IMG/VR virus record: IMGVR_UViG_3300023116_008583
Coordinates: 1 to 64,000 of that record
Source: a virus
DNA: 64,000 bases
Direction: 5' to 3' (one strand)
Shown here: piece by piece, positions 44,728-53,139 of the stretch
How the letters are laid out: every line of letters starts with the position of its first letter
Position numbering within the stretch: the stretch's first letter is position 1
Made by a program: the position numbers and the translations under genes
The notes under the pieces: model-generated
Databases searched by the model: none
Told to the model about the DNA's origin: nothing
Seen by the model: only the letters and a program-made list of their open reading frames with translations

Positions 44728-45756
44728 GTGAAGATCCTTGAAACTCTGTCTTACGACGACGTCCTGCTAGTTCCGCAATACAGCGATATTCGATCCCGAA
44801 CAGAATGCGATACTTCAGTAAAGCTAGGCCCAGGAGTTGAACTATCGATTCCTGTTATCTCTTCTTGTATGGACACAGTAACAGAAGATGTGATGGCTGC
44901 TGCAATGAGCCTGATGGGCGGGTTAGGTGTTATTCACAGGTATAATTCACCTCAAGAACAGTCTGAGTTGGTCCAGATCGCTGTCAAATTAGTAGAGCAT
45001 GCCGCCCCGATAGGCGCTGCAATTGGAGTCACGGATGATTTTATGGAAAGGGCTGAACTTTTGGTCCATGCTGGAGTCTCTGCTCTCTGTGTTGATGTAG
45101 CGCATGGTCATCATATTCTGGTTAAGGAAGCACTGGAAAATCTTAGAAGTAAATTTGGAAATAATCTGTGTATCATCGCAGGAAATGTTGCGACACTACA
45201 AGGAATAAACGACCTCGCAGACTGGGGTGCAAACGCTGTAAGGTGCAATATTGGGGGAGGATCAATTTGCAGTACAAGAATTCAGACTGGGCATGGTGTG
45301 CCAGGTCTCCAGACAATCTTTGACTGTGCCCAAACTGATCGAGACGTTAAAATTATCGCTGACGGCGGTATTAAGAACAGCGGTGATGCTACAAAGGCAC
45401 TAGCAGCAGGATCAGACTGTATTATGCTAGGTTCTATGCTTTCTGGGACTGATGAATCTCCCGGCGATATCATTTATAGCAACGGTCAAAAGAGGAAAGC
45501 TTATAGGGGCATGGCAAGCCCTGAAGCACAGTTTGACTGGAGGGGCAGAGCCAGCTCTCTAGAAGGTATTTCAACAACTGTTCCTTATAAAGGCAGCGTA
45601 AAAGATATAATTAATACGTTGATGCAGGGCATAAGAAGTGGCTTTTCCTATTCAGGAAGTCGAACTTTAAGTGAGCTGCATGCAAAAGCAAAGTTTGTGA
45701 AACAAACAGGAGCAGGAGCTGTAGAAAGTGGGACTCATATTCTCTCAAGTAACTAA
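44728..45756 (+). CDS. IMP dehydrogenase / GMP reductase family enzyme
   Basis: 342 residues from GTG with GGAG upstream. TIM barrel with catalytic C181 in GGGSICSTRIQTGHGVPG, phosphate-binding IIADGGIKNSGD, and flap-region YRGMASPEAQ followed by VPYKGSVKDI. There are no CBS domains. Length (~340) and lack of CBS favour GMP reductase, but motif details do not decide between the two. Such an enzyme shifts purine pools between IMP, XMP and GMP. Has its own promoter. Confidence 0.85.
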   Translation: MKILETLSYDDVLLVPQYSDIRSRTECDTSVKLGPGVELSIPVISSCMDTVTEDVMAAAMSLMGGLGVIHRYNSPQEQSELVQIAVKLVEHAAPIGAAIGVTDDFMERAELLVHAGVSALCVDVAHGHHILVKEALENLRSKFGNNLCIIAGNVATLQGINDLADWGANAVRCNIGGGSICSTRIQTGHGVPGLQTIFDCAQTDRDVKIIADGGIKNSGDATKALAAGSDCIMLGSMLSGTDESPGDIIYSNGQKRKAYRGMASPEAQFDWRGRASSLEGISTTVPYKGSVKDIINTLMQGIRSGFSYSGSRTLSELHAKAKFVKQTGAGAVESGTHILSSN

Positions 45757-45835
45757 GATCTTACAGGGCTTAATAAACTCCTTTGTTTCGAATGAAATGA
45801 AAAAGACTGCTTGTCAAATCAAGGAGGCAGAAGGT

Positions 45836-46426
45836 ATGCCATGTGAGAATAGATACATGTGGATTATTGATAATGGGCACGGAGAGTCTACCCCTGGAAA
45901 AAGATCTCCTGAATTTAAAGATGGATCACAGTTAAGAGAATATCTTTTCAATAGAAGAGTTTCCGCTCACTTAATGGAGCTCCTTGATGACGCCAGAATT
46001 TGCTATCGTAATCTTGTCCCAGAATTAGAAAATGATATCGCACTATCAGAAAGAGTTAAAAGAGCAAACGAGATTGAAACAGAATTACCAAAAATTTTAA
46101 TTTCAATTCATGGAAATGCTTTTGGTTCTGATTGGACATCACCCTCAGGCATTGAGACGTACCACTTTACTGGAAGCAAAACAGGAAAAACTCTCGCTCA
46201 AATATTTCAAGATAAACTAACGATGGAAACAGGATGGAAAGACAGAGGTGTAAAAAACTCTGGCTTTTATATTTTGCGCCATACAAGCATGCCTGCAATT
46301 TTGACTGAGAATGGTTTCTTTACAAACAAAGAAGAATGCAAAAAAATGATGTCGGATGAATGGTGTCAAAAAATTGCAAAAGCACATTTTAATGCAATCC
46401 AGGAGATTGAAAGAGAGGGAATATGA
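45836..46426 (+). CDS. N-acetylmuramoyl-L-alanine amidase (endolysin)
   Basis: 196 residues. The ATG at 45836 is chosen because AAGGAGG lies at 45821-45827. Amidase_3 zinc ligands are H15 (DNGHG), E35 (LREYLFN), H92 (SIHGNAF) and catalytic E158 (LTENGFF). No signal peptide or binding domain. It cuts the stem-peptide bond in peptidoglycan at lysis and would need a holin or similar to reach the wall. Its stop overlaps the next gene. Confidence 0.88.
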   Translation: MPCENRYMWIIDNGHGESTPGKRSPEFKDGSQLREYLFNRRVSAHLMELLDDARICYRNLVPELENDIALSERVKRANEIETELPKILISIHGNAFGSDWTSPSGIETYHFTGSKTGKTLAQIFQDKLTMETGWKDRGVKNSGFYILRHTSMPAILTENGFFTNKEECKKMMSDEWCQKIAKAHFNAIQEIEREGI

Positions 46427-46626
46427 TAAAAACTGGTGATCTAAAAAAGTTTAAAAAGGCAATTGAGGAAGCAATCAGAGATTTGCCTAGCGACATTAAT
46501 ATGGGCTCTCATTCTGCCAGAAGCTACGCCAGAGACAAGATCTATGACAGACTGATGGATGAGTTTCAGGTTCGACCACCTCAGCCCAGTGATATTCCCC
46601 CGCTTGAGATTGAAATGGAAATTTAA
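46423..46626 (+). CDS. Small hypothetical protein
   Basis: 67 residues, four-base overlap with the endolysin. The N-terminal helix (LKKFKKAIEEAIRDL) is amphipathic, and the C-terminus is Pro-rich. Unknown function. Confidence 0.55.
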   Translation: MIKTGDLKKFKKAIEEAIRDLPSDINMGSHSARSYARDKIYDRLMDEFQVRPPQPSDIPPLEIEMEI

Positions 46627-46812
46627 ATGAGCCGGCGTCATAGGCGCATCTTACTAAACAACGACATTTATAAGATTATAATGAAGGTGTTCAACCGAAA
46701 GGGTAGATTCTGGTTAGTGCGTGTCCCGTGTTTAAAAAGATTTTTAGCGCATGAGATTGCCAATGAAGTTTCTAAGAGAGTTGAAGAGGAAATAGAGCGT
46801 GAGACATCCTGA
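46627..46812 (+). CDS. Small basic hypothetical protein
   Basis: 61 residues, very basic N-terminal half (MSRRHRRIL). Could bind nucleic acid. Its end overlaps the thymidine kinase gene by 14 bases. Unknown. Confidence 0.5.
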   Translation: MSRRHRRILLNNDIYKIIMKVFNRKGRFWLVRVPCLKRFLAHEIANEVSKRVEEEIERETS

Positions 46813-47371
46813 GTTCATCATATTTACGGGACCTATGTTTGGATCTAAGACTACTCGGCTCATGGCAGTAGTTGATAGATTTAAGTACCAGAATAGAAAG
46901 GTGCTTGCATTTAAGCCGAAAATGGATGACAGATATGATCAAGCTGATATCGTAACTCACAACGGAGGAAAGATAACAGCAAGCACGATACACGATGCCG
47001 CAGAGATATTCATGCACTTGGCAGAATCAGATGACAACTATGATGTTGTAGCCGTAGATGAAGCGTTTATGATCAGTGGTATTGCAGATGTTCTCATATG
47101 GCTTTACCAGCGAGGAATAACAGTTGTAGTTTCTTCTTTGGATATGTCAGCCACATGTAAGCCGTTTGATGAGCTGCAGAAGATGATGCCTTGGGCTACA
47201 AAAATCGAGAAGTGTCCAGCTGTTTGTCCCGTTTGTAGTAGAGATGCCTACTATACTTATAAAAAGAATAATGATGGCATTGAGATCGCTGTGGGTGGTG
47301 CTGAGCTTTACGAGCCGAGATGCTTTGATCACCACCCCCTTATGAATAAGAGAGAGTACAATGATACCTAA
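46799..47371 (+). CDS. tdk: Thymidine kinase (type II)
   Basis: 190 residues from GTG. P-loop GPMFGSKTT at 11-19, Walker B D87-E88 (VAVDEAF), a zinc-binding set CPAVCPVC...CFDHH in the C-terminal half, and SSLDMSATCKPF near the lid. It phosphorylates thymidine to dTMP. Part of the dTMP-supply set with ThyX and dCMP deaminase. Confidence 0.92.
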   Translation: MRHPEFIIFTGPMFGSKTTRLMAVVDRFKYQNRKVLAFKPKMDDRYDQADIVTHNGGKITASTIHDAAEIFMHLAESDDNYDVVAVDEAFMISGIADVLIWLYQRGITVVVSSLDMSATCKPFDELQKMMPWATKIEKCPAVCPVCSRDAYYTYKKNNDGIEIAVGGAELYEPRCFDHHPLMNKREYNDT

Positions 47372-48236
47372 CCCCAGGGACGTAGATCTTGTCATTTATC
47401 ACAAGAACTGCACAGACGGTTTTGGAGCAGCATACTCTGCCTGGAGGCTTCTGGGCAATAGAGCTGAGTACGTTGCTTGTGCTCATGGAGAAGATCCGCC
47501 AGATGTAAAAGGAAAGAAAGTTGCCATTTGTGACTTTTCTTTTAAGAATTCTGTTACAAAGAAAATGATCGAAGATGCGGACGCGCTGGTTGTGCTCGAT
47601 CATCACAAATCAGCAATGGTTGAACTGCATGATATTCCTGACGCAATTTTCAACATGGAAAAATCAGGTGCTGTGATCACTTGGGAATTCTTTCATCCCG
47701 GCAAAGATGTGCCAAAATTCATCCAGTATATCGAGGATAGAGATTTGTGGAAGTGGGATCTTCCTTATTCAAAGGAGTTCGCAGCCGCTTTTGATATGGT
47801 GCCTTTTGCATTTGAAGAGTTTGAGAAGTTTGAAGATGACTCTGTGTTTGACGACGCAGTTAAAAGAGGTAGTTACATTCTTGCCTACTCAAAAACAGTT
47901 GTTAAAAAGATTGCAGATAAAGCGATTCCAAGAAAACTTGCAGGACACGAAGCACTTGTTGTTAACGCCTCACACTGGATGTCGGAGATAGGAAACGCTC
48001 TCTCACCTCACTGTGACCTTGCTCTCATTTGGTTTCACGATCACGAAGACAAGAAAATTCGAGTAAGCTTAAGAGCATTCCATGACAACATAGATGCGTC
48101 AGAGATCGCTAAGCAGTTCGGTGGAGGCGGTCATAAGTCTGCTGCAGGCTTTACATGGGAAAAGAATATTGAAGAGCTTTTTGACAAGCCAAAGAGAAGA
48201 ACAAAAAAGTCAGCACAAAAAAGCAAAGATGATTGA
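47361..48236 (+). CDS. DHH-family phosphoesterase
   Basis: 291 residues. N-terminal DGFGAAYSAW region (NCTDGFGAA), Asp-containing CDFSF, the DHH motif at D80-H81-H82 and the DHHA1 signature GGGGHKSAAGF from residue 254. Such proteins act as nano-RNases, cyclic-dinucleotide or pApA phosphodiesterases, or RecJ-like nucleases. A role in degrading signalling nucleotides (including anti-phage signals) is possible but not shown. Overlaps the TK gene by 11 bases. Confidence 0.85.
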   Translation: MIPNPRDVDLVIYHKNCTDGFGAAYSAWRLLGNRAEYVACAHGEDPPDVKGKKVAICDFSFKNSVTKKMIEDADALVVLDHHKSAMVELHDIPDAIFNMEKSGAVITWEFFHPGKDVPKFIQYIEDRDLWKWDLPYSKEFAAAFDMVPFAFEEFEKFEDDSVFDDAVKRGSYILAYSKTVVKKIADKAIPRKLAGHEALVVNASHWMSEIGNALSPHCDLALIWFHDHEDKKIRVSLRAFHDNIDASEIAKQFGGGGHKSAAGFTWEKNIEELFDKPKRRTKKSAQKSKDD

Positions 48237-48247
48237 AAGGAATCTCT

Positions 48248-48778
48248 ATGAAGTACTTATTGATGCTTAGTCTAATGTTATTGCCTGCTGTATCGCAGGC
48301 CGAAGAGCAACGAATCGGTTTCGTTGCAGGTTCAACTTATGGTGTAGGGTTAGGCTACAGTAAGCAACATAAGGATGGCACTGGGTGGCAAGTCTCAGCC
48401 CTACCTATTGTTGAGGACGACTTTGACGCCACAGTCTTTCTTGGTGGAACTTACTTCAAGACGCTCAACGCCACATCTTGGGGTCGAGCTTACTGGTCAT
48501 TCGGCGCCGCTGCGTTCTACAGCCGGAACACCGATGAACGGTTTGAGTGGATTTGTGACGATGCTCGTGAAAACTGTCGAGATGTTAGCCTGGGATCAAC
48601 ACTGGACGAAGGTGTTGTACTTTCTTTCGGTCCGGGTGTAGGCTTGGAGCGCCGCTGGAAGCAGTTTGCGCTGTCTCTGGAGCTTCCTCTTGCCATTCAG
48701 GTTGGTTATGCTGCGCACAAGCCACGCTTCTTCGGCGTGCATCCCATTCCTAACTTTTCCCTGATGTATTTCTGGTAA
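48248..48778 (+). CDS. Secreted β-barrel-like outer-membrane protein
   Basis: 177 residues from the ATG at 48248 (AAGGAA upstream). Signal peptide MKYLLMLSLMLLPAVSQA, with cleavage predicted after SQA. The rest is alternating hydrophobic/polar β-strands with Gly and aromatics and ends in MYFW, a C-terminal aromatic as in outer-membrane barrels. No family recognised. A phage-encoded outer-membrane protein could block superinfection or alter permeability. Codons tend to be G/C-richer than neighbours. Confidence 0.6.
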   Translation: MKYLLMLSLMLLPAVSQAEEQRIGFVAGSTYGVGLGYSKQHKDGTGWQVSALPIVEDDFDATVFLGGTYFKTLNATSWGRAYWSFGAAAFYSRNTDERFEWICDDARENCRDVSLGSTLDEGVVLSFGPGVGLERRWKQFALSLELPLAIQVGYAAHKPRFFGVHPIPNFSLMYFW

Positions 48779-48779
48779 G

Positions 48780-49271
48780 ATGCCAAAGTTTCCTGATGAT
48801 CCAAATTGCTATGACTGCGGGTGCGATAGTAAGCCAGCGTGTCCGGGCTATCAGGAAGATGGGCGTCCTGAATGGGATAATGTGTGGATGAAAGTTACTC
48901 ACAATGTAGCTGAACGCTCTTATGACCCTAGGCATAAAGTAGGTACCATTATCGTTACTGAGGATAACACGCAGTTGCTTTCCTTGGGATATAACGGTAA
49001 CTATAAAGGCGGCCCAAACAGAGCTGAATCAGATCAACCTGGTGAATCTGGATTTATACACGCAGAGCAGAATGCACTTATTAAACTAGATTTTAACAAC
49101 CCAAAAGTAAAAAAGATGTACATTACGCTAAGTCCTTGTTCACATTGTGCCAAAATGATTGTTAACTCGAACATTGACGAAGTGATATACGATCAAGAGT
49201 ATAGAGACTCTCGAGGACTAGGCATTCTTCGAGAAGCAGGAGTTAAGGTAAGACAGTACAGTGCTTCGTAA
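48780..49271 (+). CDS. dCMP deaminase
   Basis: 163 residues. N-terminal Cys-rich zinc segment (CYDCGCD...CPG), then the deaminase core with HAEQN (zinc His and catalytic Glu) and PCSHCAK (two Cys ligands). Converts dCMP to dUMP, feeding ThyX. Starts 1 base after the upstream stop. Confidence 0.9.
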   Translation: MPKFPDDPNCYDCGCDSKPACPGYQEDGRPEWDNVWMKVTHNVAERSYDPRHKVGTIIVTEDNTQLLSLGYNGNYKGGPNRAESDQPGESGFIHAEQNALIKLDFNNPKVKKMYITLSPCSHCAKMIVNSNIDEVIYDQEYRDSRGLGILREAGVKVRQYSAS

Positions 49272-49320
49272 TGTAAATGCTGGTTTTGCTGAATATTTAT
49301 ATCCGGATTGGAGCGTTAAT

Positions 49321-49626
49321 GTGAATAATCTGCTTACCAAAGAAAGACTTTTCCAGATCGTTGAAGAAGAGCGAGCTAAGCTAGCACACGAAGATGAATG
49401 CAAAGCTAATAAAATGCCACTAACCATCGATCTAAATTCAGTGTCCCCAGGATTAAAAGTATGTGATAAGAAGTCCGGTTTGGTGTACACGGTCAGCGCA
49501 GTAAATGCTGACGATGTTTCTGAGGCAGACAACGCGGTTGAAAAAGGTGTATCTTTGAAGACGCCAACAGGACAAATATTTCACGTTAGCGAAAAAGAAT
49601 TTAAGAAGAATTATAAGGTAGAGTAG
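49321..49626 (+). CDS. Small hypothetical protein with N-terminal amphipathic helix
   Basis: 101 residues if started at the GTG at 49321, preceded by GGAG at 49310-49313; the frame extends to a GTG at 49261 inside the deaminase gene. The preferred start begins with NNLLTKERLFQIVEEE, an amphipathic helix of the packaging type. The rest is β-rich and acidic. Not recognised. Confidence 0.55.
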   Translation: MNNLLTKERLFQIVEEERAKLAHEDECKANKMPLTIDLNSVSPGLKVCDKKSGLVYTVSAVNADDVSEADNAVEKGVSLKTPTGQIFHVSEKEFKKNYKVE

Positions 49627-49630
49627 TGAT

Positions 49631-50323
49631 ATGAAAAAGAATGAAGTCGCCGAACTTATTAAAAACACGCTTGAGATTGAATCTACTGAAGAAAATGAGT
49701 CTTTAAATGAGGCACTAGTTGCTCAAACCAAGACTTATTCGATTCCAACAGAGGCTCTTTCGCAGGCAAATAAAAAGAATCATTACGAGCTTTATGAGCA
49801 ATATGTTAAAGATTTCAATAGAATTAGCGCCGAGCTCGATGCGGTTTCTCGTACAAACGCAAGCGGAAATCACTCGCTTTTCAGATCACTAAAGATTGAC
49901 GAAGTTTATAACTTGAACGCTGTTTACTTGCACGAGCTTTACTTTGCTAACATTGGTGATCTTCAAAGTGAGATTACAATGAACACGCTTGTTTACATGC
50001 GACTTGAGAGAGACTTCGGGTCTTTTGATGATTGGCAAAGAGATTTCCTCGCCTGCGCTTCAGCATCTCGATGTGGTTGGGTCGTGACAGGTTACAACAT
50101 ATTCACCCAAACATATATGAACTATGTCGTAGACCTTCATAGTTTGAATGTTCCAGTCGGTGTGATTCCTGTCGTCGTGATGGATGTTTGGCAGCACGCT
50201 TATTACAAAGATTATCTCAAGGATGTTTCTGAATACACGCAGAACATGATGAGAGAATTGAATTGGAATGTTATTGAAAGCCGATTTGAACGTGCTGAAA
50301 AAGCTGCACAGGCTCTCAAGTAA
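49631..50323 (+). CDS. Fe/Mn-superoxide-dismutase-fold protein with packaging-type N-terminus
   Basis: 230 residues. Residues 1-50 hold an amphipathic helix (EVAELIKNTLEIE) and a flexible linker. Residues 51-230 read as an Fe/Mn-SOD: H51 (NHYELYEQYVKDFN), H101 (LHELYF), DFGSFDDWQRDFL, and D185-V-W-Q-H189-AYYKDY, so all four metal ligands can be placed. The two-His segment before YV normally seen in SODs is changed. Likely a virion or cytoplasmic SOD-related protein. Whether it is active is unknown. Confidence 0.7.
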   Translation: MKKNEVAELIKNTLEIESTEENESLNEALVAQTKTYSIPTEALSQANKKNHYELYEQYVKDFNRISAELDAVSRTNASGNHSLFRSLKIDEVYNLNAVYLHELYFANIGDLQSEITMNTLVYMRLERDFGSFDDWQRDFLACASASRCGWVVTGYNIFTQTYMNYVVDLHSLNVPVGVIPVVVMDVWQHAYYKDYLKDVSEYTQNMMRELNWNVIESRFERAEKAAQALK

Positions 50324-50331
50324 GGAGACTA

Positions 50332-50931
50332 ATGATGGAAGAAACAATTAGAAAGATTATTCTTGAGATGGCACAGACAATCAATGAGCAAGATGAGAAT
50401 GATGAGAAAGATATGCCCGATTCTCTTGATGCTCAAATCGACGCTCTCTTGATCAAATACGATACTGTTGCGGCTGATAGTGCAGATCAAGGCGATCTGA
50501 GCGAAAATAGTTTTCCACAATCTCTTTCTTATTTGCTCGAGCAGCTCGGTGAGCCTGAGGCAGAACCAGAACCTGATCAAGTCCTGGACCAGGAGGATGA
50601 GCCTGAAGCCGAAGAAGCACCAGAAGAAGCCGCAGAAGAAGATCTTCCTGAAGCTAAGCCCTCTCTGGATGTTCAAATGTTCACAGAGAGAGTTGCTAGA
50701 TTAGCTTCGATGCCAGATAGAATCTTAGATATCGTGACCGTAATTCTTGTGCGTGCTGAAAACTACGTTAGAGAAAATTATGATGATGCGACTGCAGATG
50801 AAATGAAAGAACTTCTCTACACTGAGCATAGACTTGAATTACCTGAAGATGCAGTTGAGAGAGTTCTTGACACAGATGTTCCACCCCCGCCCGCAAAAGG
50901 TGCAGGACCCGGTGGAGGATCGGCGGCCTGA
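50332..50931 (+). CDS. Acidic virion-type protein with N-terminal helix motif
   Basis: 199 residues; ATG at 50332 or, with better AAGGAG spacing, 50335. N-terminal helix EETIRKIILEMAQTINE, a long acidic Pro/Glu/Ala stretch (about 75-110), then a folded helical part with LDVQMFTERVARLASMPDR, of a type I have met in large phages. Ends in Gly/Pro/Ala. Probably head-internal or scaffold-like; inferred. Confidence 0.6.
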   Translation: MMEETIRKIILEMAQTINEQDENDEKDMPDSLDAQIDALLIKYDTVAADSADQGDLSENSFPQSLSYLLEQLGEPEAEPEPDQVLDQEDEPEAEEAPEEAAEEDLPEAKPSLDVQMFTERVARLASMPDRILDIVTVILVRAENYVRENYDDATADEMKELLYTEHRLELPEDAVERVLDTDVPPPPAKGAGPGGGSAA

Positions 50932-51219
50932 TTGAGCAAATATAAAGATTTCGATCATAGAAAATCTATACACGTCAAGCTTCTAACTGAGACTCACGCA
51001 GCGTTCAGAATTGAACTTATCAAAAAGAAACTGTCGATGCAGGAAGTTTTTGAAGACTTCGCCCAAAGAGTCGTTAGGGGAGATGGTTTTGCGCACAGAG
51101 TGCTAGACACCATAGCTAGAAAGAAACGTGAGCGTCACATCGAAAGACTTTCAGAGACAGACGCTGAGTCAATATTCGATGCTATCGAGGACCAATCACT
51201 CGATCCGGATGATATCTAA
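50932..51219 (+). CDS. Small ribbon-helix-helix-like protein
   Basis: 95 residues from TTG, directly after the upstream stop. IHVKLLTETHAAFRIELIKKK followed by LSMQEVFEDFAQR is reminiscent of an RHH DNA-binding fold, and the C-terminus is acidic. DNA-binding or regulatory role is possible but not proven. Confidence 0.5.
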   Translation: MSKYKDFDHRKSIHVKLLTETHAAFRIELIKKKLSMQEVFEDFAQRVVRGDGFAHRVLDTIARKKRERHIERLSETDAESIFDAIEDQSLDPDDI

Positions 51220-51492
51220 ATGTTTTGGAGAAAAAACAGCACACAAAAGCTAAAAATTGAAGAGCTGCAGCAAAAAGTTGATACTCTTGAACAGACAGTT
51301 GTATCAATTCTTGGTACTATCGAGATAATTAATAATCGACTAGACAAGCACGTGGAGTTCATTTCATCAATAAGTAAAACTAATAGCACAGTCTTAAGAA
51401 TGTTGGATTTTCAAAATTCTCCTGAAGGCAAAAACAATGATGATGTGAAATTTCTCGGTTTTGTTTATGACGAAGATGAGGAGGAAGAATGA
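51220..51492 (+). CDS. Coiled-coil hypothetical protein
   Basis: 90 residues, a heptad-type helix from about residue 8 to 65 (KIEELQQKVDTLEQTVVS) with an acidic end. Four-base overlap with the next membrane gene. Probably part of the lysis or membrane gene cluster; unknown. Confidence 0.6.
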   Translation: MFWRKNSTQKLKIEELQQKVDTLEQTVVSILGTIEIINNRLDKHVEFISSISKTNSTVLRMLDFQNSPEGKNNDDVKFLGFVYDEDEEEE

Positions 51493-51674
51493 TGCCAGCA
51501 TTTGTTGACAAGCACGTTTCCAAGTTTATATCAAGAAAGTTTTTAGTATGGCTTTGCTCGTGTGGTTTTCTTTATGGAGAGCTTCTTACAGGGGAGCAAT
51601 GGACATTCCTGTCAGTTGTTTATATCGGCGGCCAGGCTGCTATTGATGCGTTTTTGAAGTGGAAAGGCAAATGA
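51489..51674 (+). CDS. Small membrane protein, holin candidate
   Basis: 61 residues with one or two short hydrophobic segments (FLVWLCSCGFLYGELL and FLSVVYIGGQAAIDAF) and positively charged ends. Size, layout and its place next to spanin-like genes suggest a holin. No family is recognised. Confidence 0.5.
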   Translation: MMPAFVDKHVSKFISRKFLVWLCSCGFLYGELLTGEQWTFLSVVYIGGQAAIDAFLKWKGK

Positions 51675-52069
51675 CTTCTCTGCTTAAATCAATAAAGAAG
51701 CTTTGGGTTTCTTCAAAAGCTACTGTTTTAATCTTCGGCGCTTTTATGATCGGCCTCGGTCTTTTATTTTTACTTAGAGGCAAAGATGTTGATCCTTGGG
51801 AGATCTTAAGCGAGCAAAAGAAAGCTCGTGATAAAGAACTTGAAGCTATTGAAGATGCGCATCAAGAGTTAGCTAAGCAAAACGCTGAGATCGATGAGAA
51901 TCTAAAAAAGATTCTAAAAGAGATTGATGAAAAGTACGCAGAAGAAAACAAAAAGCTTGATCGAAAAACAAAGAAAGAAATAGAAAAGATTGTTAAAGAC
52001 ACAAATCTCAGCCCAGAAGAATTAGCTAAAAAACTAGCTGAAGCAACGGGTTTATCTTTAGACGAGTAA
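51671..52069 (+). CDS. Membrane-anchored coiled-coil protein, i-spanin-like
   Basis: 132 residues from the ATG at 51671, overlapping the upstream stop in ATGA. One transmembrane helix (TVLIFGAFMIGLGLLFLL, about 19-36), then a very charged coiled coil of ~70 residues. That is the form of an inner-membrane spanin with a periplasmic coiled coil. An upstream GTG at 51659 is less likely. Confidence 0.55.
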   Translation: MTSLLKSIKKLWVSSKATVLIFGAFMIGLGLLFLLRGKDVDPWEILSEQKKARDKELEAIEDAHQELAKQNAEIDENLKKILKEIDEKYAEENKKLDRKTKKEIEKIVKDTNLSPEELAKKLAEATGLSLDE

Positions 52070-52079
52070 GAGTTATAAT
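52051..52079 (+). promoter_or_regulatory. Sigma70-like promoter candidate for the tubulin-like gene
   Basis: TTTATC (52051-52056), 17-base spacer, TATAAT (52074-52079), followed by a GGACGGAG ribosome site before the ATG at 52108. The -35 half lies in the coding end of the upstream gene. Confidence 0.5.
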
Positions 52080-52107
52080 AGAAAAGTAAATTGGACGGAG
52101 TATACCA

Positions 52108-53139
52108 ATGAGTGAATTTGATTTTGTTGACCATTACGAAGACCAGGAGGAGTCTGCAAATCTTCTTCCTGAAAATGAAGCTGAGTCTGCAATTAATTGT
52201 GCTTTTGTAGGAGTTGGCGGCGGCGGCTGTAAGATTGCCAAAGCGTTCCTAGACTTGGGTTTTACAAAGACACTTTTGATCAACACTACGGATAAGGATT
52301 TCCAATCAGGAATCGATAAGGATCATCTGCTGGCACTTCCGGGTGCAGATGGTGTTGCAAAGAATATTGAACTTGGTCGCAAGGTTCTCAATGAAAACAG
52401 TGCATTGGTTGAAGATGCTCTGCGCACCAGGCTTGGCAAGGTCGACTGGCTTTTCGTTTGCGCCGGCGGCGGAGGTGGAACTGGTTCTTCTGCAGCAATC
52501 TTGGATCCTGTTTTTAAGAGATTCCTTGAGATTAATGAAGCATCTGGCAAGGTTGTTTATGTTGTCACATCACCTACATCTCAAGAGAAGCTAAACGCAA
52601 CGATCAAGAGCAATGCTAAGTCTTTGGAATCAGATGTCACAGATAATCCTCACATCGTACTTGACAACGAACGTCAGCTGAACTCTTTCAGAGGTAAAGT
52701 TGGTGTCCTCGGTTTGTATCCGGCAGCGAACAAGGCGTTTGCTAAGATGTTCTGGCAGCTTTTGCGCCTTGCGTGCGAGCAATCTCCAATCCAAGCTTTT
52801 GACGGCAAGGATCTTGAGAGGTTCCTTAGTGCAACCGGCAGGATTGTTCTGGGGTCTGCAATCGTCCAGCCAAGTACAAATCTTGGTGTCGAACTTTATC
52901 AGAGTTGCATTAATAACTCTCCATGCCCAAAACCAACAGGCCATGCTGAGACAGGTGTTCTTTTGCAGGTGATCACCGAAGATCACGCTAATGATGTTGA
53001 TATTAGTGGGCACTTGGAAGCTGCTACTGCATATGTTGGCGGAAGAACAAATACACTGTTCTCAGGGATCTATGTTCGTGACGCACTACCAGGACTTGTA
53101 AGTGTTATGGCTCTTGCAGGATTGCCGTGCAACGATTAA
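52108..53139 (+). CDS. Tubulin/FtsZ-family GTPase
   Basis: 343 residues. After an acidic tail of ~27 residues, FVGVGGGGCKIAKAF forms the nucleotide-binding β-strand/loop, and LFVCAGGGGGTGSSAA (about 116-131) carries the tubulin signature GGGTGS. A T7-like catalytic loop is not clearly seen in the C-terminal half. It is shorter than bacterial FtsZ (~380) and has no recognisable FtsA-binding tail. Phage tubulins (PhuZ, TubZ-like) centre or move DNA. Its own promoter and location in the lysis cluster make a cell-shape or virion-positioning role possible. Confidence 0.8.
   Translation: MSEFDFVDHYEDQEESANLLPENEAESAINCAFVGVGGGGCKIAKAFLDLGFTKTLLINTTDKDFQSGIDKDHLLALPGADGVAKNIELGRKVLNENSALVEDALRTRLGKVDWLFVCAGGGGGTGSSAAILDPVFKRFLEINEASGKVVYVVTSPTSQEKLNATIKSNAKSLESDVTDNPHIVLDNERQLNSFRGKVGVLGLYPAANKAFAKMFWQLLRLACEQSPIQAFDGKDLERFLSATGRIVLGSAIVQPSTNLGVELYQSCINNSPCPKPTGHAETGVLLQVITEDHANDVDISGHLEAATAYVGGRTNTLFSGIYVRDALPGLVSVMALAGLPCND

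Noticed and set aside
52108-53139. Evidence for a phage nucleus (PhuZ with shell protein)
   Set aside because: Only the tubulin-like gene is seen; there is no recognisable shell protein or nucleus-type RNA polymerase genes in this window.
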